From: Hofstenia miamia
Lineage: Eukaryota > Xenacoelomorpha > Acoela > Hofsteniidae
NCBI GenBank assembly: GCA_900660155.1
Contig: CABFPE010000348.1
Location: 68,307-132,306, forward strand
Direction of reading: 5' to 3'
Length of the DNA stretch: 64,000 nucleotides
Positions within the stretch are counted from its first letter, which is position 1. Every line of letters starts with the position of its first letter. Positions 42,989-54,398 of the stretch are shown piece after piece. The position numbers were made by a program, and so were the translations under genes. The notes beneath the pieces are model-generated. The model was not told where the DNA came from and did no database searches. It was given only the letters and a program-made list of their open reading frames with translations.

Positions 42989-43460
42989 GATCTCCTGTTC
43001 TTCTAAATGTGGGTAGTCTTCATTATTTATTTCAGGTGTTATGTATGTGTCCTCCTCTTCTGCTTTTGTCCCAATGCTCTTGAGTCAGCCTTTGGGAGTA
43101 CTCACGACTTTGCTTATGTTTGTCCACTCGCCTTTGAGTTGGCTATGTGGAGTACTATCCATTTTCATTTGCAAGTCCTTGAGTCGACCATGCAAATTAC
43201 TCACTCCATTGTCGTCTTCCATTGCCTTCCAAATGAGTCTGATGTTCAACTTTATGTACTTTCTGTATATTCTTACTTGAGATCTCTTTAGGTTAACATT
43301 CTGATTTGTAGCATTAAGGATCAGTATTCTTCCCTTTCCGTGTTTTATTGTGCAAACACTAGATGGTATTGATACTTGTTTGGTGTTGATGCCTTTATTG
43401 TCATATAGCATTATGTTAGCTATTACCATGTCCTCAGTTTCAATTGTGTGCATCTTCCAT
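42989..43460 (-). pseudogene. Protease-RT linker of gag-pol (element B)
   Basis: The open segment 43085-43453 reads MHTIETEDMVIANIMLYDNK, then KHGKGRILILNATNQNVNL, then KAMEDDNGVSNLHGRLKDLQ. The first part aligns with element A (11159-11443). It links the protease to the reverse transcriptase. Confidence 0.6.
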
Positions 43461-43960
43461 TGGTGTGGCTGTAGATGGATATCTTCCTGCAGTTGAAATG
43501 TGATTGTTTACTGCTCCCTTGTTCTTCTTTGATCTCCATTTCTTCCTCTCTTACCTTTATAGTTCTGTTGGCATAGTTGATAACACATCCATTCTTTGTC
43601 AGAAAGTCGTCACCTAAGATGGCCTCATATGGCAACAGATTGTTGTGTGTGTCCACCACCACTAAAGATTGTTCAAATGTTGTGTTTGTGATTCTCATCT
43701 GTACTTTGTTTATCATTCCTTTTGTATCAATATATTCTCCTGATGCATTAATTAGTTTCTTGTTGCAGCTGTTCAAGTCTTCTCATTTAAATCCTAGCTT
43801 CATAGCTCATTCATCAGTGATTATTGATGTTGCTGCTCCAGTGTCAATTGTTGCTTTGGTCATTACTCCATTAATCGCTATTGATATCATATTTATTGTG
43901 TCGAGATTTGTCAGGATCATTATCAATGCATGGTTGTTATGAGTTGGTGCTCTAACTAGT
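43461..43960 (-). pseudogene. Aspartic protease of element B
   Basis: Minus-strand text at about 43915-43800: LTNLDTINMISIAINGVMTK, then ATIDTGAATSIITDE, then a TGA stop where element A has Cys. The DTGA active site is intact. The second half (43423-43776) contains NSCNKKLINASGEYIDTKG, VVDTHNNLLPYEAILGDDFL and TKNGCVINYANRTIKV, including the ILGxDFL motif typical of Ty3/gypsy proteases. A single stop therefore separates two well-preserved halves. Confidence 0.75.
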
Positions 43961-44049
43961 TTTCTGACTCCTTGATGGTTGGCAATACTTTGTCCATTTC
44001 ATCTTCTATTTGCAGTACATCTTCCTTGTCATAATAAGCTTCTTCATCC

Positions 44050-44460
44050 CAAATTATGTTTATCTGCTTTGGGCAGTCTGGTTTTTTGTGGCTTTTCTGT
44101 CCGCAACCATAACACTTGATATCTTTCTCTTTTACCTTTCTAGTCTTCCCATCTTTTCCTTTTACTTTTATAATTTTTTCTGGATTTGCTTTGGTGTAAG
44201 TTTTATTTGGGATGCGTGGTTTGAGGTTGTTCCTCCATGTTGATCATTCTCTGTGCCATGTGGCCTTTTTGTATATTCAGGCATTGTTTTCAATGGTTGC
44301 TTGTATGTTGACAGCATTCCTAATCATTCTTTCCAGCTTGTTGTCAACATGGCATTTAATCTTGCACTGTGTTCTAATGCTTTCAGGCATCCCTTTACAA
44401 ATGTGCAAGAACAAATCATATTTAGAATATCTATTTTCTCTCGAACTGAGCATTAATAGT
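44050..44460 (-). pseudogene. Gag C-terminus with intact CCHC knuckle (element B)
   Basis: At about 44118-44068 the minus strand reads KCYGCGQKSHKKPDCPKQ, a complete C-x2-C-x4-H-x4-C nucleocapsid knuckle that would bind the element RNA. The Gag text upstream continues to about 44460, where the P/THAP element is inserted. The frame is otherwise broken. Confidence 0.7.
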
Positions 44461-46946
44461 CATTTGACTTGTTTGACGCCAATGATAAACACAGCGTGGT
44501 CATATGCAGACCAATAAATAAAAAATGAGATGGGAATGAATTTTCTCATTATGCAATGAAAACATACAAAATGGTTTAATATTTGTAAATATAGAGTTTT
44601 GAATGTAAAATATGCATTAATACAAATCTTAAAGAAGTAGAAATAGAAAATTGTGATTAATGATAATGTACAATGATTGTAAAAATAAACCACAAATAAA
44701 ATGAAGCAAAAAACACATCAATTGAACTTTAAATTTTGTGAGAAGTAGCCTTCTTAAATCCAGAAACTTTGGATTTTGAAGCAATCACTTCACTACATTT
44801 CTTTCTTTGAATATTGTTAAAAAATATATTTGTTGTATAATGAAGAATTAGTTTAGAAATTCTACTGACATGAGTAGAGCAACAATGTGATGCAATGACA
44901 CTTTCCACAGTTAATGAAAATGTCAAATACACAGATTTAATCAAATCACAGCAATCTTGCCCAAGAATAGCTTCTTGGTTAGCTATAAAAAGTCTGAATA
45001 TATATTCAATTGCATTCAATAATTTCTTTGAAGGAACTACTAACCCCCTGCAATTTAATGCATTTATATAATCTGAAGGAACTCCCTCATTATCAGATTC
45101 TTTAGAATGACACACATGCAGTTTGTGCTGGAAATCTTAGATAACTGCTTTGATATGTATCCTGCAATATAAGTAACTACTTCCAATTCATAGTCATTTA
45201 AATCCAATAGTTGGTGTTCTGAAATTCAGATGATGTTGGATGATGTAATATTTCTTGCAGGTCCCCACTGTTGTGATTTGTTAAAAATGATTTCATTTTG
45301 ATTATTTTTTCGGAACACTGTACCTCATATAGGCCAACTAAACATCTTCCACCACTAAGATGTCAATAAAGGCCAAATCTTTTTTCTAAGTTATCCTGCT
45401 GTAATCTCGAAGTAAGAAAGAAGTCAAGCTCACTTAACAAACGTTTTGAAAGATCAACAATAGATGATGTTGTCAAAATTATGGAATTAAAAGTTTGATT
45501 CATTAAACCAGGAAGTCGACTATCTTTCCAAGCTGTCATCCAATTCGTAAATGCTTCCAAGAATTTAAGTTTTTCATCATCAATTCCATGAATTCCACGA
45601 CAAATGTGAAGTGGATGAAGAACAGATTTTGCATTTAATATATTCCACCATATAAATATTATGCAAATAAATATTGCAGTACTTAAGCTTTCATTATCAT
45701 AGTTCATATGTTCCAAGGCAATGCTATTTGAAACATCAAACAAACTGACAGCTAGATTTTGTACTCTGTGACTTGGATCTAGAACAGCCTCAGTCAATTT
45801 GGGGGCAAGTTTAAGAGAACTGTTGTATTCTTCATGAAACATACGATTCAATGACATATACATTGCCTTTGCATTATGATCCATATTTACTTCGAATACA
45901 TCTATTTTAACACTAAAACTTGGTAAAGTAAATGTTTTAAATTGGAAAAAGCTATTTCTGATTGACTTTAACAAATGCACTACATCAAATGTGAGATTTA
46001 TTTCATTTTCATCTAGAACATATATTTTATAATCACTAAAATCAACATTCCAATCTTTTGGATAATGTGAAGAACTAATATCTGAAAGATTCTTTAGTTT
46101 GTCAATAAAAACAAATTCTTTCAGTTCATCCTTAACATTTTTAACTTTTGGAGGTGGGCGTTCTTTTGTTACTGTTTGCTAAATAACCCTTACAATTAGA
46201 AAAACTTTAATTATGAAATTTTTATATATAAAAATATTGTTTGTTTAGGAAAGAGACATTTAATGGGAAAAAATAATACATATTTCTACACATTTTATTG
46301 CTGTTCAGCTATACAAATATGTCTTGATTTATTGCAATTCTAGAATTGGGTTAATACCTTAGTAAGGACTAATAATATATTTCATTGATACACAGCCACA
46401 CTGTAAATGCAAACTGTATGCATAACGCAATGTAGAAGAAATTTTAATATCATATCACAAAACACAAATTCTATGTTAAAACTAACCTGAATACTTTTTG
46501 GATTATCAAATATTGTAGGAATTGATCCTGCTTTTAATTTCTTTCTCCCTGAAGCTGTAAATACGAAGCAGTCTTCTGTGAAATGCAATTCACACACATT
46601 GCTATTCTTAGTGATTACAAAATCAGTTTGTGACAATGAGCGTAACGACTTTGTGCAAAGATCAGTAGCATTTGGAAATGAGTTTTATCATCATAACCTG
46701 ATTTGCAATTTGGTGCTGAACACTTTCTGACCATGAGAAATGTTAAGCACTGATTTGTAGGGGAATGCTAACAATAACTGCTAATGAGAATTGCCAAAGG
46801 TTGGGGGATTATGAACACTGCAAATGGGCATTTGCGTAATTGCACTAGCCTTGAAACTATCAATGCATTTATCACCACCTCATTTTATAATTACCATTCT
46901 GCATATGGCCAGGCTGTGTTTATCATTGGCTATGACTTGTTGCATG
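44461..46946 (-). mobile_element. P-element-like transposon (THAP type) nested in gag of element B
   Basis: Inverted repeats lie at 44461-44510 and 46899-46946. They share GCCAATGATAAACACAGC and TGG(T/C)CATATGCAGA, and both outer ends begin CAT. P elements normally give an 8-bp target duplication; none is evident here. Inside, on the minus strand, are a THAP domain and the C-terminal half of a P-type transposase, with the middle missing. Removing it rejoins gag text around 44450 with that at 46950. Confidence 0.8.
44720..46734 (-). pseudogene. P-element/THAP9-like transposase, internally deleted
   Basis: The N-terminus starts at ATG 46734 with MVRKCSAPNC. After a frameshift come VCELHFTEDCF and KLKAGSIPTIF, so the THAP C2-CH zinc signature (C-x4-C, then C-x2-H) is visible. 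A donor GTTAGT follows IQ at about 46490. The next readable exon (about 46180-45363) has FDVVHLLKSIRNSFF, VFEVNMDHNAKAM, and near its end SRLQQDNLEKRFGLY, the conserved tail text of P transposases. More C-terminal text is at 45115-44729 (AILGQDCCDLIKSVYLTFSL). The region between THAP and the FDxxHLLK motif, with the first part of the RNase H-like core, is missing. It is therefore a non-autonomous relic. Confidence 0.78.
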
Positions 46947-48590
46947 TAATTTCAATGTAGTCAGTTCTTCTCATTTTTGTCGCATTTAGAATGATTTGAT
47001 ACTGATTTTAAAACTTTCGTTTTCATAGTAATTTATGAAATCTCAGATCAATAATTGGTAATTTCTTTTCATTTCTGCGTCTAGGAGCAGGTAGTGTTGG
47101 GAGGCTGTTAAATATAATGGGAGTCTTGCTGCTGCCTGTTGGCTCATTTTGCGCTCCACCATTGTTAATTTGAACATTTGTAGCCATTCAGTAAATGTTG
47201 GATTATAGCCATCTACTCTTCTGTTAAACTTAGGTAGAGTTGCATTGCAAGGTATCATATTGCTAGTTGTCAGTTGTGGTAAAATTGATTTTTCATATTT
47301 GGGTTTCCTATGGTTTTTTACTGTATCTTCCTCTTGCAGTTGTGTAGTGACTGCTCTTGTAATTTTGTTAATGATTTTTTGTTTCTCTGCATCTGAGTCC
47401 TCATCAGATTCCTCATATATCACTTCTTTGGTAGCCAGTATGTGTGGTGCTTGCAACTCACTTTCTTTTCTGGAATTCTATTTCATGGGTTCACATGTTG
47501 CTCCTGTTTTCTTCTTCCATGAGCTTTATTAGTCTTAATTTGTCTTTCAGTTGCTCCAATTCTCCTGTTTGTAGATTGTTGTCCTCAAGTAGCTGCCTAT
47601 TTGTTTTTTCCAGTTTTTGATTTCTTTTCTGCCATTGTTGGTTTTGTTCTAAAAACCTTTTATTTGACTCTGATAATTGGTGGGTGAGGATTTTGATTTT
47701 GTTTTGTAATAATTGGCTAAGTTCATCTAGCTGCATCTCCATATTTAATCTAATTTTGCTCAGTATGGTTTTGCTTTGTCATTCCATTTCTTTAAATTTA
47801 TTGCTTAGTTGTTCTATTTCATGTTTTAGGAGTGCTTCATTTTCCTGGCTCTTCCTCAGCCTGTTGATTATGTCTGGTGGGTTCATTTCTGGGGGATTCA
47901 TTTATGGGGGTGAATTGAGGGATTNGAATTCTATTTCATGGGTTTGAATGTTGCTCCTGTTTTCTTCTTCCATCAGCTGTATTAGTCTTAATTTGTCTTT
48001 CAGTTGCTCCAATTCTCCTTCTTGTAGATCATTGTCCTCACTTAACTACCTATTTGTTTTTTCCAGTTCTTGATTTCTTTTCTGCCATTGTTGGTTTTGT
48101 TCTAAAAACCTTTATTGGACTCTGATAATTGATGGGTGAGGATTTTGATCTTATTTTGGAATAATTGGCTTTGTTCATCTAGCCGCATCTCCATATTTAA
48201 TCTAATTCTCTCAGTATGGTTTTGTTTTGTCATTCCATTTGTTTAAATTTATTGGTTAGTTGTTCTATTTCGTGTTTTAGGAGTGCTATGTTTTCCTGGC
48301 TCTTCCTCAGCATATTGATTATGTCTGGTGGGTTCATCTCTGGGGGTTCATCTCTTTGGGTGAATTGAGGGATTGCAATTCTGTGTCAGTGGCTGGGTTC
48401 TCACCAAAGTATGGTGATGATCATATTGTTCTAGGGGTTACTGCCTTGATTGCAGTTTTCTTTGAGCTGCCTTTCTTAACATTTGTCATTTTTTTTCTTT
48501 GGTTTGTAGTGGTCTTCCATTTTTTTGATCGCGATTCCAGGATCCTGTTAAAGTGCTTCAGTTTGGTTTCAGGTAATTCTTTCTATTAAC
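46947..48590 (-). pseudogene. Gag of element B (capsid-like part and coiled coil)
   Basis: The open frame 47043-47456 holds FNRRVDGYNPTFTEWLQMFK, TMVERKMSQQAAARLPLYLT and HYLLLDAEMKRNYQLL, better preserved than in element A. Upstream 47491-47742 is a heptad-rich segment (LQNKIKILTHQLSESNKRFL, KLEKTNRQLLEDNNLQ, ELEQLKDKLRLIKL). The N-terminal basic part lies at about 48500-48355. Between 47473 and 48375 the coiled coil is represented twice because of an n at 47925. Confidence 0.75.
47473..48375. repeat. Duplicated gag coiled-coil segment at a single-n join
   Basis: GAATTCTATTTCATGGGTT at 47473 recurs at 47926, immediately after the n, with an offset near 453. The copies differ by substitutions and short indels (CACATGTTGCTCC versus GAATGTTGCTCC; TTGTAGATTG versus TTGTAGATCA). 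They therefore represent diverged element copies stitched together. Confidence 0.75.
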
Positions 48591-48702
48591 TGGTTGATTT
48601 TCCATGTAACTGTCTGTTGCTTACTTTCACTTTCACTGTAGCTCTTGTCATTGTATGCGAGTAGTTCCACTGAATGTTTCTTTTTAAGAGTTGCTGTTCT
48701 TG

Positions 48703-48718
48703 GCTGTCACAGTCACCA
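48703..48718 (-). promoter_or_regulatory. Primer binding site of element B
   Basis: On the minus strand the LTR ends GGATGTTACA and is followed by TGGTGACTGTGACAGCC. The TGG start and its spacing match element A. Confidence 0.6.
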
Positions 48719-49802
48719 TGTAACATCCTCTACCAGGCATCACTGCTATTTATCTCTTGCTACTGTATAACACTAGTCATAGTTTTGCAGATAGGGATTT
48801 ACATAATTAGATACTGCTTGGCTTTTGTTTCATTAACTTAATGTAACTAGATTTAACTTTTCACTATTTAGGTGATGAAGCCATGCTGCAGTTTCTCCAG
48901 TGATTGATAGTGGGCATCTGCCTGAAGCTAATCTCCACATCCAGTTTCACCAACTTCTCCAATGTTTCATTTCATTGAGTTCCACACCTCAGCTCATTGA
49001 TACAATTTATGTGTTCTGAATCCTAGCTCAGTGCATACTCAAGGCACTTAAACTCTATTTTGTAAAAGCTGCTCACTTGACACTACATGTATTGGCATCT
49101 CTAAATATATTAGTTTTGAGCAGCTTCCTAACTTACATTTATAAATTAGTACATGTACAGTCAGTTTATCAGTCATTTATTGGTCATCAATTTAGATCTA
49201 AAATAGTATTAATATATTTCCCAAGTTTCAGTCATCCAATGATTTGTGCACAGTTGATTATTTTGATACATGTAGTAAGTGATCACTAGTTGACTAATCA
49301 AGAGAAAACCCATATACCTAACCTATGTGCACTTTCATGGTCTGGCACAGGGACCCTTGAATCATTCTCTATGATGGATCCAGACCACTACTAAACACCA
49401 CTCAATTAGCTCTACATAGTATTAAATAATCGAACCATTATAGTAGAACAAAATAAGAATTCTTAATAAAATTCTTTATCAATTGCTTACAGTATTTAAT
49501 TTGTATTTATAGTAATTCCAGAAAAGTACCTGTTGATTTCAAATTTAAATTTTTCCTCAGCCAAGATGGTGGCTAAAAATAATGGAAGTGATTTCGCCCC
49601 CTCATTTTGCCAAAAGTATTTTTATCAACTGATACTAATCTCTCGTTTTTGACAGATACTGTTTCCTGGTTGCATAATACAAATAAATCTAAATTAATCT
49701 AATTGATCTAAATACAATATTTCTAATCATTGTTTCTTCGATCTTATTCTCACTCTGCTCAACATTTGCAGCTCATTTTTGATTTGTTTGGATCATGCTA
49801 CA
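48719..49802 (-). repeat. 5' LTR of element B, 1084 bp
   Basis: Plus-strand start TGTAACATCCTCTACCAGG, end GGATCATGCTACA: TG...CA ends with short inverted termini (TGTA...TACA). Landmarks are ATTTAGGTGATGAAGCC, CCTAGCTCAGTGCATACTC, ACCCATATACCTAACC and CCAAGATGGTGGC. It should carry the promoter and polyadenylation signals of the element; none can be assigned with certainty. Confidence 0.85.
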
Positions 49803-50375
49803 CTTGTTATTGGAAATAATAAATGACTGTTCACAACTGGACTGCTTTCTCCTATTAATGACCTTACATATAAATAATCCTAGAAATAAATAAGCACATA
49901 ACCCTTGATACATGTGAGCAATCATTGAGGCCTTGCTAAAGAAGTCAATTAGGAGTCAATAATAAATGAGAATAATAACTGTTTTATTTGTTAGGATGTT
50001 AGACACCTCATATTTATATTAAGGCTTGTTATGTTTAATACTGATACAGAATTTGGATCTGAAACAAAAGGTTAACATTCTTTCAGCCCTCCAGCTGTAT
50101 AATGGCATTTCTTATTAAAGTGAGTGAATAGATAGGAAAGCTAACTAAAGTATAAGTACCTATTCATATTCCTAATCTAAGGACACACTTTGTCTAGACA
50201 GAGAGCAGGTAAAGCTAATGCTAAGGCTGCTGAATTCTGATAATGCCCCCAACTGGCCAATAATTGCTCAGTGAGAGTCTTTGAATTGCTACTGATGTGC
50301 ATGAACATTTTGATTTCTATTTTTATAATAATCAAACCTGATACAAATTAAAGATAAATCGGAATATTTTATTTT
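49803..50375. other. Noncoding stretch between two LTRs
   Basis: No gene. AT-rich sequence outside the 5' LTR of element B. The next LTR begins abruptly at about 50376 without its TGTAACATCC end. Confidence 0.4.
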
Positions 50376-51362
50376 CATCACTATTTAGGTGATGAAGCCA
50401 TGTGGTAATCTCTGTAGTGATCTTTTAATGGGCATCTGCCCAAAGCAGATCTCCACATCCAGTTTCACCATTCCATCCATTGGTTGAGTGCCACTTCTCA
50501 GCTCAATTAAAACAGTTTATGTGTACCCTACTTTGGCTCAGTGCATATTCAAGGCATGGCACAACTTGACTTAAACTCTATTTTGTGAAACTGTTCTATC
50601 TATTCACAACCTGACTTGTTACTAGTTGTTTGTCAAATATTACATGTAGCCATTAATGAAAATATATTGGCTTATTTAAATATATCTTGTTCAAACAACT
50701 TCCTAACCTACATTTATCATTTAGTACATGTATGGTCACTTTATCAGTCATTTATAGGTCATCAATTTGGATCTAAAATAGTATTAATATATTTCCTAGG
50801 TTTTGTCATCCAACTGTTTGTAGACAATCAATTATTTTAATACATGTAGTAAATAAATGCTAGTCAACTAATCAAGAGAAAACCCCTATACCTAACCTAT
50901 GTGCACTTTTGTGATCTGGCACAGAGACCCTAGAATTGTTCCCTGTGATGGATCCAGACCACTACTAAACACCACTTGATTAGCTCAACATTGTATTAAA
51001 TAATCAAACCATTAATATGAAACAAAATAAGAATTCCAAATAAAATTCTTTATCAAACTCTTACAATAGTTTCTAATCTATTTATAGTAATCCAGAAAAA
51101 GTACCTGTCAATTCAAATTTAAACTTCTGCCAAGATGGCGGCTGAAAATAATGAAAGCGTCATTTAGTCAAAAAGTATTTTTATCAACAGATACAAATAT
51201 CTCTTTTTTGACACATGCAGTTTTTTGGTTGCATATTACAAATAAATCTTAAATAATTCTAATTGATTTGCTTACAATATTTTTAGTCATCTTTTCTTTG
51301 ATCTTAATCCATTCTGATCAATGTTTTTGCAGCTTATTTTGGATTTATGTGGATGATGCTCA
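50376..51362 (-). repeat. A/B-family LTR lacking one end
   Basis: It enters the family sequence at ATCACTATTTAGGTGATGAAGCC, keeps CCAAGATGGCGGC and ends GGATGATGCTCA. About 160 bp at the TGTAACATCC end are missing. The sequence to its right contains a relic resembling the third ORF of element B, so it is probably a 3' LTR of a decayed minus-strand copy. Confidence 0.75.
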
Positions 51363-51860
51363 ATGCATTCTATATCCAATGCTATTTGGTTACTGGTTTG
51401 TAGCATTTGTTAGTTTTTCATATGCTTTGCCAAATATTCTTTTGACTATGTCTATCCAAGCTTCTTATTCCCCTATTTTCAAAATTTATTTTATCTTTTT
51501 GCTTTGAGTTTGTGGTGTCATAGTGACCTCTGTTCATTGCAATACCTGTTCTTCATATTCCATCTCCTCATGTGATTTACTAATGATTTTGATCACTTGA
51601 AAGTGGTAGGTTTGCTCCAGTTTTTTCAATTTAAGCATTTTTGTATATGAACATTTCAGGTATTCCATGATATATCATTTCATTGGTTTTTTCATTATTT
51701 TGTTCACTGTCTTTACTTTAATTGATGTAGTGTATTTAATTGTGTTACCTTGCTCTTGCTTAATCAGTTTCCTTGTTGTTAGCTGTTTTTTGGTTTGCTT
51801 TAGTTTGCAATTTGAAGCATTACAATGCATTATGGTTATTGGTCAGTAATTTAGTGGATC
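51363..51860 (-). pseudogene. Relic of the family's third ORF
   Basis: Minus-strand text near 51850-51520 reads HCNASNCKLKQTKKQLTTRK, LIKQEQGNTIKYTTSIKVKT, MKKPMKWYIMEYLK. The stretch QLTTRKLIKQ parallels PWITTRKIIKQ in element B (about 36360). Further text (EAWIDIVKRIFGKAYEKLTN) lies closer to the LTR. Position just outside the polypurine end of an LTR, plus this motif, supports a decayed copy of the same unknown protein. Confidence 0.4.
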
Positions 51861-53058
51861 AAAAGAATCTCCATTCTTATATAGTGGTGAGATATCCAAA
51901 TATTCAAAACTTTGGTAAAATTATTGTCAATAATACATTGATTGAAAGCTAACAGGATGTATTCTTTGAATATATAAAAATATTTTTATTATGAACTATA
52001 GTAGATTACTTGAACCACAAGATTTGGTTGTCTCTAGTCTTTTGACTACAAAAATTATTATTTATCAGTTTATTTTAGACCATTGATAGTCAGCAATGGG
52101 CCATTAATGGCATTATTACTGGATTGATCTGCCATCCAGCACAAAAATACTAATTATAGTGATTTACAACTTTGCCTGATCAAATTAAATTTCATAAAAA
52201 AATTATATTACTTACCATTCAGTAGTTGATAACACAATCTAGTATGCCAGCCCTTGTTTTTATGAGCACTGTATGATGAATTTAATCATTTGCAGGAAGA
52301 TATTCAATCATTAGGATATGCCATACACACTACCAACTGTGCTCTTAGTTCAAGCAATTTATACCAAGTTACAAATTATAACTCATTATATCATATTGGA
52401 CATCATCAGTGGACTGCTGGTGGGAAAATGTGGAATTTGTGGCAGCTGATGCCACCAGGGGCAACCTTAGCAATCAATAATCAATGAACAGATGCTTGCA
52501 AATAGAACTCACTTCATTATTTTGATTCCTAGATCCTTCTAATATAAAATAAGGAATTCTGAAAATCTTTCTTGAAATTTTTAAATTGTAAAAAATTATA
52601 ATATACCTGTTAATGTGAATTTTTAAAATAATTTATTCATGCATATTTGGATGAAATTAAACTATTATATAAAAAAGTTATGGTTGAGCAGAAGAGATTT
52701 TTCATGATTTAAAAAAGTAGTATTTCAAAATTGAACTTAATTTGAAAATTGAAAATTTTGTTAAACTTGGCAGTTTTATATGTTCATTGTTATCATTTAT
52801 AAACAAGACATTCTTTCAATTGCCCATTAGATGTTTGTTTTGAAAATGCTTGATGGTATATTGAGGATATCCTTCTGCCTTTTTTGGGCTTATGTATGTT
52901 CAAACAGCAATGGTTGAACTTCTTAGATATATAAAGATGATTTTTTATATATAATAAGAATGCTTTGCCATCAAAACCTTGTCTTTGCCACCAATGGGCC
53001 ATCATTGGCTTACCAATGGGACATTGTTGGGAAAACATCATTGGCCCATTTATTCCCT
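51861..53058. other. Noncoding stretch with a GGGCCATTA/CCAATGGGCC repeat
   Basis: No gene. Words built on AATGGGCCATTAATGGC (52100) and CCAATGGGCCATCATTGGC (52990-53050) recur, and again at 54215-54290 beyond the next LTR. They are a partly palindromic dispersed repeat into which the LTR at 53059-54212 was inserted. Confidence 0.4.
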
Positions 53059-54212
53059 TGTAGCATCTGCTACCAAGCATTAACAGAGATTAAATTATTC
53101 TTTTAAATTATTGTTCTTCATTCTAAGTAGGTAGGGATGTACATATGTTAACTCTTTATTCTGATACTATATATGTTTAGTTAATCTTCACTTAAATAGA
53201 GTAACTTGATACTGTTTAGGTATACTGCCATCACAGTTCTGCTCAGTGATCTGGCTATGGCCTCCAGCCAACTCTGATCTCTGAATCAATTCACATGTGT
53301 TTCCATTGCTGATTAAGTGGCTCCAAGCCTCAGCTCAACAATGTTCTTATGTGTTCCTTATCCTAACTCAGTGCAGTTCTCAATGCTATTTGTAACTGAC
53401 TTAAACTCAATTTGTAATGTGTTTTCAGAATACTTTGCAACCTTGCAATGTCACTAGCTGCTTAATAATTATTACTTTAGCCATTAACAAAAACTATTGG
53501 CTTTAGATAATTTAATTAAAATAAGTTACATAATAATTTGCAGCTTCCTACCTTACACTTAAATAACAATAATACATGCTTGGTTTATTTATCAGTCTGT
53601 TATAGGTCACCTAAGTCTATAAGATAAAATATGTATAGCCTATGGTAGGCTATCCAGCCTTTTTACTGATATCAATTATTAGATACCTGTAAATGAAGGA
53701 ATCAATAGCCAGCTAAACAGAGAAAAACTCCTAATTGTATACCTAACCTAAATGCAGCTTCATGGTTTGGATCAAGGACCCTCAAGTTGCACCTGATATG
53801 TGCCCAAACCACTACTACTGCATTTACAGTTTAGCTTGACATTCTGTATAAATAAGCAAACCAATATAAAATCTAAAGATAAGATTTTCAAAGAATTTAC
53901 TTCAACAATTTCCAAAATGATTTCTCACATATTTATAGTTAACTTCCAAAAAGTACCTGTCATTCAAAATTCAAATTTAGATCATCTGCCAAAAATGGCT
54001 AAAAATAATGGAAGTGAATTTCCCCCTTCATTTGGTCAAATTTGAAGACAATTACTAATTTGCTATATTAATACTTAGTTGCATTTACAAAGATAATGTG
54101 ATAATTAAACTTAGATTGTTTTTAAATCAATAATCATAATTCAATCTTAGTTTTGACTAATCATTTGATCTTCTTTCTTCTTTAGCAGCATTATGCTTTG
54201 GATTATGCTACA
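53059..54212 (-). repeat. Old A/B-family solo LTR, 1154 bp
   Basis: Plus-strand start TGTAGCATCTGCTACC, end GGATTATGCTACA. It follows the family order (TGTTTAGGTATACTGCC, CTTATCCTAACTCAGTGC, ACCTAACCTAAATGC) but is considerably more diverged than the other LTRs. No internal element sequence flanks it, so it is probably a solo LTR. The 5-bp flanks do not match. Confidence 0.7.
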
Positions 54213-54398
54213 CAATCATGTGCCAATAATTGCCATCAATGGCAACTTTATTGGCCTATTTTGAATCCATTAATGGCTTGCTATTTGGGATATTTCCATA
54301 AAGGTCATTTTGTAAATGTATTTCTTTAATGTTAGTCTATGAAGTTTTATTTTTTTCAAGCATTTGGCTCACAAATTTCCATTTTCTATTGGATTTAT

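Larger units (their letters stand above)
33826..49802 (-). mobile_element. Ty3/gypsy retrotransposon B, nearly complete, with two nested DNA transposons
   Basis: Minus-strand order: 5' LTR (48719-49802), primer binding site, gag, CCHC knuckle, protease, linker, RT, RNase H, integrase, long third ORF, polypurine tract, 3' LTR (33826-34781). A piggyBac element splits the third ORF and a P/THAP element splits gag. All long frames carry stops or frameshifts, but the domains keep their catalytic residues: DTGA, YIDD and the integrase Asp residues. Three single-n joins (33372, 40600, 47925) lie in or beside it and duplicate parts of gag and integrase. No target duplication can be checked because the 3' LTR abuts another copy. 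Confidence 0.85.

Noticed and set aside
44453..46954. 8-bp target duplication of the P element
   Set aside because: The 8 bp outside the CAT ends differ on the two sides. The terminal repeats alone support the element.
53054..54217. Target duplication of the solo LTR
   Set aside because: The 5-bp flanks (TCCCT and CAATC) do not match, so no duplication is claimed.
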